A stretch of DNA of 64,000 nt from Morinoia aosen (GCA_030386875.1 CM059573.1:34451891-34515890); one strand, 5' to 3'. Shown: positions 1-12,014, counted from the first letter of the stretch. The notes: generated by a model not told the origin, from the letters alone. Program-made: numbers and translations.

Positions 1-1330
1 GGAGTGCAGCGGGCAAGGAGGTGTGTCAGAGAACGCACTAATTAGATGTCGAGACGGCAGGACAGTCAAGTGTTCAACCAATCAGAGTTGATATGTTGTC
101 GCAGATACTTGGAACAATCTCGGTCTTACTGGAAAATGCCAAGGGAAACACTTTTAAGGAGCTGACGGGAGAAATCGAGAGGGATTTTTCGCTTGGTTAC
201 CCGACGAGAGTCTGTCTTTTTGGCGAATGGATCGGGGATCCGGCCGCCGCCCTGATCCCCGTTGGAACAGAAACTAGAGAAGAAAACATCAAAAAAAATT
301 GTACCCGATACAGCGCTTATGTGACTACATCGAATTTCCAGAATTTAGCAGCGGACCCCAGCAGACTCTGAAGTACCACCGGCAACAAATTCCGCTCGAA
401 ACGCAAAAACTCCGAGGTAACAACCGGCTCGTTAAAAAAATGTGTCAATCGTTCGCCCGAGAGAACGTAAATGTCAGTTTCTACGTCGACTTCAAGCTAG
501 CATGAACACTCCAGCATGCATATTGAACTCGCAGAGCTGCCAAGCCTTCAACAACACCAGAAACCGTCAGTTCTACAGTGGTTAAGCTCTTTTAGCACTA
601 TGTGAGCGATGCTCAAAACTATGAGAGCTCTGAGTGGAATTCACCACCGGTCCACGTAGGCGATGGAGCGGCCGCAGCGGAAGAGCCCTTACAGCGGGCA
701 CCTCTCAAGAGTTACACGGGAATGAAATTTAGGTGGCGCCTGCAACGCATCACAGAGGAGTTGAAATTTTGTGTCATATAGAACTTTGAAACAGTGCTTT
801 AAAGTGTGATATTGGAAATCAAAGTGGCACGCTGAACAGTGCATTCAAAATTGGCGCGCTGTGTAATGAAGTTGTGTCCTGTGTTAATGCGATATAAATG
901 CGAGGTATTTATATATGTTTGGATACCTTGTTGTGAATCAAGGTCCAACCGTCATGTATTGTCCTCATTGTTTCGTGTCTTTGTGTTGCTTAGGAATTGC
1001 CTTAATTTTTGTGCATTCGTAAATTGTTGTTAGCTCTTGAGTATTGATAATTGATATTCTCGGGGAGCATTACATCTTTAGAATGCCATGTCGTGTTGAA
1101 TTTTTATGTTGGTTAATATCATGAGCATCTTGCATTATTTCACTGGTGCTACTTTTCATTATTTTGTTCAGATATTTCCTAATGCTTTTTATCTACGTGT
1201 TCAACATGAAATCTTTCAATTGTTGCACTCGTCATCTTTAATCATCGCAGTGAGATATTTTGTGTGCTCGCTTTTTTGATCTACGTGTTATTAAAATAAA
1301 ACCCCATTTTAATCTTTGAATTCTTTTATT
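1..1330. other. GC-richer block of unknown origin ending in a polyadenylation-like signal
   Basis: The first ~750 bases are clearly richer in G and C than the rest of the window and contain two overlapping short open frames (93-371 and 299-505), neither with a recognisable domain. The sequence becomes AT-rich after about 760, and an AATAAA lies at 1,295-1,300. This could be the 3' end and 3' UTR of a gene or an old retroelement that begins outside the window, but no splice site or motif settles this. I do not assign a function. Confidence 0.25.
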
Positions 1331-1942
1331 TTTCATGTCTGCTACACTGGTGTACGCAAACACAAATGTGTAATACTATTGATTTGCGGGGGTTGAGAGT
1401 CCTCCAAGCGTAACGTTCTTGCCACAAGGCTAAGCGCGTATCGCGACACACTCAGTCAGTCGAATTATTGCTCAGTGACTTGTTCGAAATGCCGAATTAT
1501 TGTTGCTAAATTTTGGTTTACATCAGATTCAAATCACGTATCAAATTAATCGCCAAATAAGTTTACGAGCTCGGCTGCATAGTGTTTATAGTTGTACGTA
1601 TTCATTTGGTTTTATCCTAAAAGCTTTTGATGATGATTACTTCATTCATTCATGATTCTCTCCATGAAATTGTTTCGATTTAATGCACTCGAATTTGCAA
1701 TAATAAATAGCAGAGTGGTTGCGACTATGTTTATTATTTTTAGACAAGAATGAAAGTGACACACTTGAAGCAAGTTTCAGGCTGTTCTACAAATATTATT
1801 ATGGGCGAATCACAGGCTGTGCACTCATGACTCCAGAATTTTTTGTGTTTTTCCTGATGTATTTATATATAAAAAATATAAAGAAACTATCATGCATTTT
1901 ATCAGCTTATGGTGTATTTTTATGTTTTATGTACAGTATAGC
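1331..1942. other. Unannotated AT-rich stretch
   Basis: No open frame with coding character, no inverted repeat and no RNA gene was seen here. Confidence 0.5.
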
Positions 1943-2731
1943 TACAGGGGTCTCAAAAAAAACGATACCCAATTTTCAAGGACTGTAATTCAGAAACTAT
2001 TCAACTTGAAAAAAATTGGAAAGTCACATTTTGTTTCTTAACATTTGTTCCATCTTTGTTCACAATTTCAGAAGAATAGATCCAACCGTTTTTAGTAGAA
2101 TTTTTAGTGACCGATACTGAAAACCTGTAACTACACTTTTGATAAACTTCGAATTGTATAAAATTGAACCGATTTTTTAATATCTTTCAACCGTTTATCG
2201 AATGGAAACTGCCACTAAAATAAAAAACGATCGCAATGTTCCTCCTTTTGCTCGTTTCCTTCGGTGTGTTCTTCGTTTCTCTCAATACACACTTGCACTC
2301 GCCTCCTCATTCCCGCTATCAGTCGTCAGACGAGAGCATCATCTCCTCGCAGCAAATTGGCGTCATTTTCAATTCTTTACTAAAGTTCATCGGTATCACG
2401 TTGGAGAGCAAGAAGGAACGAACAATAGGAGAAACATTTCGATTGTTTTTCAGTGACATTTTTTATTTAATATACGGTTGGAAGTTATTCAAGACATGGT
2501 TTTAATATCATGAAGTTCGAAGTTTAAACAAAAGTGTGCAAACAGGTTTTCACTATAAGTCACTAAAAATACTTCTTAAAGAAAACGGTTGTATCAATTC
2601 TTCTGAAATTGTGTACATAGATGGAATATATGTTATGAAAAAAATGTAATTTTTCAATTTTTTGAAAGTTTAATTGTGTCTGAATTACAGCCGTTGAAAA
2701 TTGGGTATCGTTTGTTTTTGGGCACCCTGTA
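1943..2731. mobile_element. MITE with ~250-bp terminal inverted repeats, TACAGGG-type ends
   Basis: The left end reads TACAGGGGTCTCAAAAA and the right end, reverse complemented, reads TACAGGGTGCCCAAAAA. Both continue into CGATACCCAATTTTCAA and remain similar for about 250 bases (roughly 1,943-2,190 against 2,490-2,731). TACAGGGTG ends next to TA are typical of mariner-type MITEs in arthropods. The centre (about 2,215-2,460) is richer in GC than the arms and shows no match between the arms, so it may be captured sequence. No transposase is encoded. Confidence 0.7.
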
Positions 2732-2788
2732 TATCAAGAATGATAGATAATGTATAAAATAGGTGGGAAAATTAAATTTTGTAACAAA

Positions 2789-2953
2789 GAGTTTCCTTTC
2801 AACGCTCATCTACATTATGTATATGTGATGTAAACCATAAAACAATAAAATAAATCATGGTTTATTTTTCACATCGCGAACGAAACAAATATTCTTTATA
2901 TAAAAATATACACACATATAAATATAATGTAGATGAGCAATGAAATTGAACTC
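2789..2953. repeat. Small inverted-repeat (hairpin) element
   Basis: Bases 2,789-2,825 (GAGTTTCCTTTCAACGCTCA onward) are complementary to 2,915-2,953, sharing GCTCATCTACATTATRT. The loop is very AT-rich and itself holds the pair AAACCAT / ATGGTTT. It is most simply a short MITE remnant. Confidence 0.5.
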
Positions 2954-3203
2954 TATGATACAGAATTAAATTATCATGCCTATTTCTATGTAGTGAATAT
3001 TTGTTCGTTACATGAAGTATTCTATACAGATTGAGGTTTTATGTTAAATTTCAGTATTTTTCTGGTGTTCCAGTAAAATGATGGCTGTAATTGAATATTT
3101 ACGGATATTTTTATTTGAAGAATGTTTAACTTTTGCAATAAAAATTACAGATTTAGCGGTATTCCTTATCCTTTCTACAACATCGTATTTTTATGTATTT
3201 GCC

Positions 3204-3374
3204 AATCGCCCCCAGTTGCACGCGCATCGATCTCATTGGATGTACAGTATTGCACTGAGCTTATTAGGTCAATACATTCACAATTCATTAAGTGTCAATG
3301 TATTGTAAGATCCATAGCTTCCAGAGCGATATTGTACACCGCGTGAAGCGAGGCGCGTGCAGCTGGGGGCGATT
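3204..3374. repeat. Palindromic element with CGCCCCCAG arms
   Basis: The left arm AATCGCCCCCAGTTGCACGC is matched in reverse complement by the right arm AATCGCCCCCAGCTGCACGC, and pairing continues inward (TGTACA, CAATACATT). The whole unit folds into a hairpin of about 80-bp arms. It is GC-rich at its ends and AT-rich in its centre, as in foldback MITEs. Confidence 0.6.
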
Positions 3375-3538
3375 TTTTATTCCATGAACAACGGACGGCC
3401 AGCCGCGATTCGAATCTGATTCTGAGGTGGTACACGGCTGGTAGGTGAGGCGGGTCACGGGTGATTCGTGGGCGGTTTTGTATCCGATAACGGGAACATT
3501 TAACCTCTAAGCCGCGCGTAATACAACCAAGAACAACC

Positions 3539-3800
3539 ATGTTGCTGACGCCGTTCCACCGGCGATATGGCCTTAATTTTCAATTGGGAAGGCCACTAAC
3601 AACTTGTTGTATAGTTAGTCAGAACGAAGAATCTGTGCGCCAAGCGCCATCCATGCCCTCTTCCCCCGTGCACCTCAGAGGTCTTATAAGCGGTGAGCTC
3701 TTTAGGGCCCGCGCATTTGGTTCGCATCTCCACCTGTACTACATCGTCACCAATAAACGTCGCACGTAACCAGCGTGATCTCTACGTTATTAAACTTTTG
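3539..3800 (+). repeat. LTR-like fragment with TATA box and AATAAA
   Basis: A GC-rich segment begins TGTTGCTGACGCC and has TATAAG at 3,685-3,690 and AATAAA at 3,752-3,757, about 65 bases apart. That spacing and order (promoter, short R region, polyadenylation signal) is what a short Gypsy-type LTR looks like. Right after it GGTCAAACGCCA could be part of a primer binding site. No partner LTR and no target duplication were found, so this is a tentative call; a cellular promoter is an alternative. Confidence 0.3.
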
Positions 3801-4238
3801 GTCAAACGCCACTGTCGTGCAGAGGACCAGAAAATCGTCATTTCCAGCGAAAGTCGTCGCCGCACCCGCGACAGACTCGCCCTCGAACGCTTCAGCCATG
3901 GATGATTCGTCCCGCGCATGCGCTGCAAGGAACCTTTCCCTTTGCTTTACCTGCTCATTTCCGTTTCTTCTTCTAATTCATATTACTTCCCCAGCTCGCA
4001 CTCCAGTGAATTCTGGTTTCATATTCATTTCCAAGTCTACAATTTTGATCCAGTTCACCATTTAGTTCTTTGTGATAACTCATGAACATCCTCTTTATCT
4101 TGGTCTTAACACGAGCCTCTTTACATCACGCACAAATCTTCTTCACGTTTCAGCTTTTCTCACAGTGACCATGAATGACACCTTCACCCCAAAAATCTTA
4201 CTCTGTTGCAAGTTTGCTGATTATGTATCTTCTCTCAG

Positions 4239-4436
4239 GTTTCGGGACAGAAGAAAGTGGACCCTCTATTTGTTGAGCTAGAAGAGAAAGAAGAGGAAAC
4301 TACTGCAATTATAATCAAGGGAAGTATGGAAATTGGAGAAATTGTTCAATTGGGAGACGTTGAAGATGCCGCCATTTTCCTCTCAGGTTATCTAGTCGTG
4401 AAGACCAATAACCAACATCTGAAAGTGAGACACTAA
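4239..4436 (+). CDS. Possible terminal exon of an unrecognised gene
   Basis: A pyrimidine-rich tract ending in TCTTCTCTCAG (AG at 4,237-4,238) is followed by 65 open codons in phase 0 ending at TAA 4,434-4,436. The encoded stretch is acidic and lysine-rich near its start (several E/K runs) and hydrophobic in the middle, with a segment reading AIFLSGYLVVK. The balanced amino-acid composition in an otherwise AT-rich, stop-rich region is the reason for calling it. The segment faintly resembles the GYxxxK stretch of some transposases, but this is too weak to use. No upstream exon was identified. Confidence 0.3.
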   Translation, partial: VSGQKKVDPLFVELEEKEEETTAIIIKGSMEIGEIVQLGDVEDAAIFLSGYLVVKTNNQHLKVRH

Positions 4437-4511
4437 TATTCAAGTGATTGCAGTGAATTTGGTGCAATTTTCAATGAAGACGATTTAAACTTTTGTCTTT
4501 GTGACGTTTGA

Positions 4512-4933
4512 AGGGACAACCCAGTGATGTTTTTTGACCGTGTTTTCTGAAATTTGCACAATATATATTTTCAAAAAGAAACTCATTTTACAGATGTAAC
4601 ATTTACGATTTTGTCCTTATTTTTTGAGAACATTGGAAATATAAGTTTATATACAATTTTTTTGGACATTTCAAAAATATAGAAGTCAGTGAGTTTTCAC
4701 GCTAAAAAAACTTTGTTAGTCTTTTATTTTTCCTAGCATGAAAACTCATTGACTTGTATGCTTTTGAAATATCTGAAAATTAAATATAAAGCTAATACTT
4801 ATTATTTTCTTGACAACTAAGGCCAAATCTAAAAAGGGACACGAGGAAAATGAATTGATTTTTAAAAATTGCATATGCCTATCAAATTTCAGAACAATTG
4901 GTTATACATAAAAAATCGCTGGGTTGACCCCCA
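4512..4933. mobile_element. Short MITE with GGGWCAACCCAG ends
   Basis: The left end GGGACAACCCAGTGATGTTT matches the reverse complement of the right end GGGTCAACCCAGCGATTTTT. Inside, 4,681-4,703 and 4,735-4,757 form a second hairpin (GTCAGTGAGTTTTCA / TGAAAACTCATTGAC). The same inner motif occurs in the two larger TTAA-flanked elements at 12.6 kb and 59.6 kb, so the families are probably related. Confidence 0.5.
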
Positions 4934-5095
4934 AAACACTATGTTGAATCAGCTAATCCCTGCAAAGAACTGAAGTATTATGATTCTAATAGGGCGATTC
5001 GTCGAGAATCGCCTTATTTGAAATATAATACTTCAGTTCCCTGCGGGGATCATCTGATTGAACATAGTCTTTAGTGGTCAACCCAGCGATTTTTC
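4911..5095. repeat. Near-perfect 185-bp palindrome
   Basis: The two halves, meeting near 5,003, are reverse complements over about 85 bases with few mismatches: AAAAATCGCTGGGTTGACC outside, then ATGTTGAATCAG, ACTGAAGTATTAT, and GGCGATTC by the short loop. Its outer edge shares the ACCCAGCGAT motif with the end of the adjacent 4,512-4,933 MITE, so it may be a derivative of that family sharing or overlapping its right end. Confidence 0.7.
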
Positions 5096-7465
5096 CTTTG
5101 ATAAACTGAAGAGTATACTGCTATAAGCCTTCCGCTAAAAATGTAGAAATTTATTTAGAAATTGGAAGGTTTCAGAATGATGATCCTTTACTTATTTCGT
5201 AGATTTCGGCATTTACCTGGCTCCTAGCTGTTGGAGAGTCCGGGAAATGATCAACGTTAAACTAGCCTTTAACCCGATACAAGTTACTCTCATATAACAT
5301 TGTTTTTCAACGATTTTTTTTCGGATTCTGTAGAACTTGGCAGTCAATCAGAGCATACTATCGATCATTACGGAAGACATCGTTGAAAGAGGACAGAAAA
5401 AATGACGCACGCTCAAGTGCTTACCATCGATGAAACTTATTTCCTAAAATATCTCATTTATCTAACACTGAGATTTGACCCACATCACTGACAGCCCTGC
5501 AATGCGAACTGAATTAGCGTTGAGCAAAATATAAATGTTTGCGTTTAATGAACTGTATGATGCCCTACTTGTAGGTTTTTTGTTTACCAATGTTTTTTTA
5601 GGCAAATTTGAGCCTTTCCTGTAGAAGCAATTCGAAAACCAATCAAGTTTTAGTTAGCTTCTTTTTGATTAAAGTATTCCGTGGTACAAGAATGAATTAC
5701 AAGTTTTTATCAATGTGAATGGTTCAATATATTTCATTCAATTCTGAATGAAGGAAACACGAAGCTCTTTCACTGAAATGTAGTGGTCCAAATTTTTCTT
5801 ATAATTATTCTTATGTCCGATTATTTTAAGCTATCATATATGGAGCATTTTATTAAATTTTATTTCTGTTGTTTAGAACACAACCAGCTTCGCGGAAGAT
5901 GTCGACATCACTTTTGTAATAATCACCTACTCTATATTACGCAATAAGGGTAACTTGAGCCTTCGTAGATTTTTAACCAGTTTTATAATAGATTTCGAGC
6001 GTTCTCGTGAAGAAGAGAGCAGAGTTTTTCTATTCAAATATGTTTTACGGCTTACTTACGATTTAAATATAATAATACACCCTACGGTGTATACAGTATA
6101 GTCCTAATCGTATTATACAATTAGTATTGATTACTCTAAAACACCATGCGGACTTCAATGTAAGCGATTCTTTCAATCACTCGACTCGAAAGTTTGTGTT
6201 TAGGAAATCTAATTAGGATGGAAGTCTAAAACAAAACTTTTTATCATTGAATATGGAGAATTTTTGTCGCTTGCGAAAAATTTTACTTGTTACGTGACTT
6301 CAAAGGTTTTCAGTAAATATTTGAACCGCTTTTAAATACATCTGTTGACTGAAATTTCCGGACGGTCTTTAATTCTGAAAAAAATCTAAGAATGTGGAGC
6401 CTCTCCAGGCAGTTAGACCATGTTACAATCATTCGCATGGCAGCCAGTGCATCGCTGCCTAATGATGACACTAGAAGTTAAATGGAAAAAAGTAACATCA
6501 TGCAAACGAACGTGTGCGACTGTCCCATTTTGAAGTGAACCTACCTGACGGTATACAGAAGATGGTAGGTGCATTCAATTAATTTCCTAACGAGCAGGCG
6601 TTGTGGGGACGACATTGCCAAGAACGAATAGCAGCAGAGATAAAGAGCGAAACGCCATCTGGCGACAAGTTGGATCACTTCGTCGGCGTTTGAATCAGCC
6701 ACAAAGGCGACACGAATTGAAACAACAGCTAAGTACATCTAGAAACTAGTGTGATGCCATTGCCTTGAAAATTAATCACAAGAACTTTAACCTGGAAGGT
6801 GAGAATTGAAATGTTTTTATTGCTAGTTCAACATGTGTAAATTTATGAAAAATTTGTGTGGGTGTTCCCGATCCTCTATGAATTGAATGGTAGGACAATT
6901 TGAGCCCGTTGCTCGGCTGTATACGAAGTAATAATGTCAGTGAATTTTTTCCTAGAAGTGCTAGCATTATGTTTTAAAATATATCCTGATAAATTATAAT
7001 TATTTAATTGGGTGATTGAAGATATTATTGTATTAATAAAAGCACCGAAAGAAAATCAATTTTAAAATTTCACTCTGTTGGGTGACTGGTGATTGATATA
7101 AACCTGAGTGGTTTGATAATTAATTTATAATTATTGATCATGATCGAATACCTGAAAGAGATGAAACGGTTATGAAAAATGTCAAATAATATTTACAACT
7201 ATGCATTAAAAGCCTTGATTATAACCTTGCTTCAAATGTTAGATTCAAATGAAATGCTGCATTTGTAGATCTATAGCAATAAAAATTTACAATTCAGATT
7301 GAATGAAAAGGTTAAGCAATTTATCAATACACGAAACCACAAAAACTAGTCATGGGATAAAGTCTGCAACTTAAAGTACGTTCAATTAAATTAAATTTAA
7401 ATACAGATTTTGAGAACAGCTAGAAATGTTAATAACTAATTCATTTTTTAATTAAATGAGAAATC
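5096..7465. other. Unannotated stretch
   Basis: I see no gene here. A moderately GC-richer patch at about 6,370-6,760 has short open frames on the minus strand but no recognisable domain, splice context or repeat structure. The rest is AT-rich with many stops in all frames. Confidence 0.4.
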
Positions 7466-8188
7466 TACCGGGCGGGCCAAAAAAAATGAACACACTTATA
7501 AGTTAAAATTTTGATTCTTTGGCAATTCTTATCCAGCTTTTGTTTTTACCATCCATGTGACATCAAAAAAAGTTTTTGTTATTTTTGTATTCTTTAAAAT
7601 GGCTTCCCTGCGAGATAAACGAGTGGACGTTTCTGCGCTTATCGTGCGGAAGACACAATGAGTGAGATCGGAAGTCTTGTTGGGGTGTCTCGCGCACAAC
7701 CGTCTACGCGATCAAGAAGCGCATGAACGAACAACAGGCGCAACAGGATGGTGCCCCAGCACATACATCCAATTGAGTGCAATGTTTTCTGCAATAGCAA
7801 AATTTCTCCTTCTGCCAGAAAGACATGTGGCCGCCATTCACGCCAGACGTTAACCCATTCGACTACGTCTTCTGGCCGCATATTGAGGCCCAGGCGTGCA
7901 ACGTTCGTCACCCAAATATCACCGCAACATCCGTTGACCGGGAATAGATGGCAATGGGCACGTACTACGTTGTTCAAGGCCTTCAGACACCGTCTTGAGG
8001 GCATCATTGCTTTGAATAAAAATATCGAATAAAGTTAAATTATTGAATATTATATTGAATGAAATAAAACATGTAACACTTGTTTCTAATGTCGAGAAGT
8101 TTTATTCACTTTGGTCGCGGTATTTAAGGGGTACCCTAGATAGAAGTTAGATTTAGGATTCGTTCAGTTTTTTTCGGCCCACCCGGTA
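7466..8188 (+). pseudogene. Internally deleted mariner-family transposon
   Basis: The unit is bounded by TACCGGGCGGGCC at the left and, in reverse complement, TACCGGGTGGGCC at the right, each with the TA expected of Tc1/mariner insertion. On the plus strand an ATG at 7,599 begins LRDKRVDVSALI, then after frameshifts DTMSEIGSLVGVSR and TTVYAIKKRMNE, the helix-turn-helix of mariner transposase. It then jumps directly to QQDGAPAHT (about 7,737-7,763) and continues WPPFTPDVNPFDYVFW, the region holding the last catalytic aspartate motif. About 140 residues of the catalytic core, with the first catalytic Asp, are missing, and stops and frameshifts break every frame. It is dead but could still be mobilised in trans through its TIRs. 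Confidence 0.88.
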
Positions 8189-8649
8189 GGTAGAGAACAT
8201 GTGTTGTAGATTTTCAATTTTAATTTTCTTATGGTTTCATCAGATCAGGTAAATGTCAAGTTTTTGCTTGGTTAAATTGATTTGATTTAGAATTTGTTAA
8301 GCTTTTGTAGAGAGAATGAACCTGAAAGTAGGAGATACTTTGCTAATAAAATGTGTTGAATGGTGTTAGCCTATAAATGTAAATTATTAATTGTTACTGA
8401 AATCGAAACTACACAGCTCTTAAGGGGACGGTCTGAGTGGAAAAAAGTCCGTAATTTACGGATGGATTGCTCTGAAATTTTCACAGAAGGTGTGCAATAC
8501 TCTAAAGATCATTTTATTATTGATGTGTTTTTCTTGTATTTGTGTTACGATATGAGAAAAGCGTGGGGTTTAGGACCCCCTTCCCAGACGCTTGAGGGAA
8601 TTTCAACCCCCGCACAATTTGTGAGTATTATACTTTTATGCTTGCGTAC

Positions 8650-10145
8650 ACCTGTAATTCTCCTGTAGGCACGGAGAATAAAACAATTTGCAAGATTAAC
8701 ATGGATTTATTTTATTTTAAGATAAACACGTGGATTTTGGCAGAGGGAAATATATATATCGCTACAATAATTGCACACCAATGCCCCCAGGCAAAATGCT
8801 TCTGCTTAGCGACATGAGGCGCACTGAAATGGTTACACTTTAGCTGCATAGGCAAACCGGGATAAAGGTAATGCTTGACATCAAAATTCTACCACGTGAT
8901 ATTCATAATGAAAACACTTCACACCGTGGTGCCCAACATGGACACTACACCCTTGTAATTTGCGCTTGCTATCTGATTTATCATGAACACAGCGCGCCAG
9001 AATGAATTTTCACTCCCCTGTGTGTCTCTGCTTCTTTTCCTTCTTCACATTTACAACTTGAGTAGCATCCAGGTTTCCGTATTAGCGTTGAGTACCGGGC
9101 CGGCTGCCCACGGCGAGGCTGCGAACGCTCGGCCGGTTTCGACGCTACCTCTCGGATGTGAAGCGTACACCGGTCGTAGTGCCACAACACAACCCAAGTC
9201 TCCGCGATATCTCAGCTGCCGCGTAGGCCAGCTTCCCCAACCCGCCTGTGAACAATGTGCATATTAAGTAACTGGCTCCATTTGAATCTTTATTCCATGC
9301 AATATACCTACTTCACATCGCATTGATTGAACTACTTCTTTACTCCCCTTTAATTCTCAAAACCAACCATAATTTATTTCCCTCTGAAATCAATCCGGAT
9401 GAGTATTTTACCCCGCTTCACAAAACAAATCACAAAGCACTTTGTTACATAAAAACACCAAGCCTGCACTTCAATAATAAAACACGAATATTCTGATTCC
9501 CCATTTTATGAAGTCTCAAAAACAAATCGCCTATGAGAAATGATCATTTTACCGTCATACTAAAAGCCCAATGCAAAGCATCCTGTTTGAGAGGATAAAT
9601 GTAATCAAAAATACAAAAAAAAATAATTAGCATTCTGCAAATCACTGCGTCCAGAAGTTAGACGTACTACGCCTCGAAGACTCCACATGAATTATCAATA
9701 AATTAAACCACGTATCCTCACCTTCCCTCTGGCCGTCAGAAAGCCTACATTCTTGCCACTGCACCAGTCAAATAGACCGGTTCTACATCCTTCTACCCTT
9801 TTATACCTCACCCGCACAAAGTATGCGCATGTTCGTTCTTAAGCGTCCTTTCCTTATGCGACGTGTCCCTCTCTCCACTTTTAAATTACTCCGCTTTTTA
9901 CTCTCAAATGCCAAGAATTCTTCGTCCCCTGTTCGTAGCCAATAATCTTTTTGACCCACTATTTTTCTGTGCTACTTTGTTTATTTACAATGACTCCCGT
10001 ATATGTGATGTATTTCGGACTAGCTCGTGATACAGCCTCTACCCCCTACGTGCTCTTCCCATCTGCTGATGTGGTACACCCCTCATCCCTTCACGATCCG
10101 CGCACTGCTGCCTGTAGAGCCGGTTGCTTGCTGCGTAGCGTCGGT
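8650..10145 (-). repeat. Diverged third copy of the 1.64-kb LTR-like repeat
   Basis: Several blocks align in order with the repeats at 23.2-34.4 kb and 39.3-40.9 kb: TTTATTTTATTTTAAG with CACGTGGAT near 8,710-8,755; CTTTATTCCATGC with ACTCCCCTTTAAT near 9,290-9,357; AATAGACCGGTT near 9,770; a TATA-like run in CCCTTTTATACC near 9,797; and GAGCCGGTTGCTTGCTG near 10,118. Read on the minus strand this preserves the order TATA then AATAAA. Divergence is far greater than between the other two copies, so the ends are approximate and this is an older member. Confidence 0.6.
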
Positions 10146-10551
10146 TTTTATAAATATATGCCTAATATAATTTATTTCATCACATTTGCATTATTCTTCT
10201 ATTTTCTTTGAATACGATAAAATAGGGTTTTTTTAAATTCTATCTTCTTCTACGATTTCGAAGTTACAGAAGCGGAAATTCATTTTTTATATAGTTTATA
10301 TACTTGTATAACCGTAAGGAATGGGAAATTTCGATAACTTCATTTCTGGAATTTTGGGAATTTAAAAAAAATGTACTGCTCTTTCATTTTTTTTATTTCA
10401 TGTCGTGTATTTTCAGAGTAATAAATGCATCAAAAATTTGTATTCCTTATGTATCCACCTTGCTAAGCCCTACCGAATGGTATGTAAACCATTCTTGTAC
10501 TCCAAAAATTGTGGAAGAAGATACATTTGAAAACCAATTATCAAGTTTCCA

Positions 10552-11325
10552 CACTGTAAAAAATTTTTGCCTCTCGAAATGTCTCATGGCTGTTCAGGTG
10601 TTTCATAGATAGCCAGAACGTCTCAAAAACAGCGTAGATGTCTCATCGGAAGTGCGACACCTCGATGAGCGCGAAGTGTCTCAAAATGCTGCCTAACTTT
10701 TATTGGCTATGATACTGTAATAGCTTAGTCACCCCTCAAATCTGACTTTAGTTATTCAAGTGTTCAGTAAATGCAACACGGACCAAATTAAATTCATCTT
10801 ATGTAGATAACTTCTTTTGAAGAGATTTTTAATGGTCTCTTCAGGGGAAGATAACGCTTAATCGCTACCGCTCCCGGCTGAACGTGAAGTGAAGCTGGTG
10901 GGATAATTAGGTCTAGCTGCTGGAGACGAGTGTGGATCTTGGCGCAACTCTTCAGCGGTGAGACCAAGTTATGATGTCACCAGCATCTATCGCTTGGCTC
11001 AAGAATACGAAAGCGTAGCCAAGTTTCTTCATGGCGGTGGAAGCGTCAGCCTTTCTTGGCAGTGCAATGTTACAGCCTTATATCCGTAGAGTTTTGTGTG
11101 AGACATCAGTTGTAAATGCATCATACTCGAGCCTAAGTGTCTCATCGATGAGACACTGAAACACTTTTAGTGAGACACTAGAGCGTCTCTAAAAAGGGTC
11201 TGGAGACACTGGTATGCATCTTAATCTTGGGTGTCTCATTGATGATGCATCTGCGTGTCTCGGTTTTGGGACAAACGTCAGATGCACCTGGGTGTTTCAA
11301 AATAGGGCTATTATTTCTTTCAGTG
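10552..11325. mobile_element. GAGAC-motif MITE, copy 1 (774 bp)
   Basis: Ends are CACTGTAAAAAATTTTTGCC on the left and, reverse complemented, CACTGAAAGAAATAATAGCC on the right, flanked by CA on both sides. The interior is studded with GTCTC/GAGAC motifs in both orientations. The same sequence occurs inverted at 46,303-47,073. CACTG ends with clustered subterminal repeats recall CACTA/EnSpm-Mirage-type transposons, in which such repeats bind transposase; no coding capacity is present here. Confidence 0.8.
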
Positions 11326-12014
11326 CAGGAAAAACGTGCTTTTCACAAAAAGATGTTTTTCTTCTCATCTTTCGAACTAGGGGTTTCTACAATGAACTCC
11401 TGAACTTTTGTAGCTCTTTTTAAGCCCTTTCGCTTGATATAATTTACATTGATGTAGCTCTGGAACTCTTGGAGAAAATCTACATTAAAAAACCATACAT
11501 GTAATTCATCAAAACACCCACTTTTTAGAACATTTTTTCGTTTATCGACCATAATACGTTTTTTTTAAGTCAACTCCCCTGCTTTGTAGCTCTTTTCAAG
11601 CCCTTTGGATTGGTGTGCTCGCCATAGCCGTAGCTATGATACTGCAGCTGCCATCGAGCTATGAATGAAAGCGTGTTTACACAGAACAGCTATTTTCTTA
11701 AATTTTCAAAAATTTTCAAAAATTTTTACTAAACGTTAAATGTTTCGTTTGAATATGAAAGCACTTTGAGTAGCCCATAAACGAACTCTATTGCCATTGC
11801 CGCTATGAAACACGACCAATTGACCCCTAATAATGAGGGGTGAGAGGGGTCAAGGTTACGCCACCCCTATCGCCTTCCTCCCTCTGGGGAGCGAACCATT
11901 CGGCGTAGACGCAAGCAAAAAGTACCAATGGAAGCGCAAGAAATCCTCTATAAGATGCATATAAAAACTGAAAATAGACACTTCTTCCGATTTCCACCCA
12001 GACCGTCCCTTTAA

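Larger units (their letters stand above)
8420..12014. mobile_element. TTAA-flanked element interrupted by two later insertions
   Basis: TTAA at 8,420 is followed by GGGGACGGTCTGAGTGGAAA. At the far end the reverse complement reads TTAAAGGGACGGTCTGGGTGGAAA, in pieces of under 20 shared bases, so both ends carry TTAA plus a ~20-bp TIR. TTAA duplications are made by piggyBac-type and Kolobok-type transposases; which applies is not decidable here. Within it lie a diverged LTR-like repeat (about 8,650-10,145) and a GAGAC-rich MITE (10,552-11,325), leaving roughly 1.3 kb of original sequence with no coding potential. Confidence 0.6.

Noticed and set aside
3335..3535. tRNA-derived SINE on the minus strand (A-box-like GGCTTAGAGGTTAAA, B-box-like GATTCGAATC)
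   Set aside because: The two boxes are about 100 bases apart, no cloverleaf can be drawn and no A-rich tail or second copy was found.
10600..11280. CRISPR-like array of GAGAC repeats
   Set aside because: The motifs are five to six bases, irregularly spaced and in both orientations inside a TIR-bounded unit, so they are subterminal transposon motifs.
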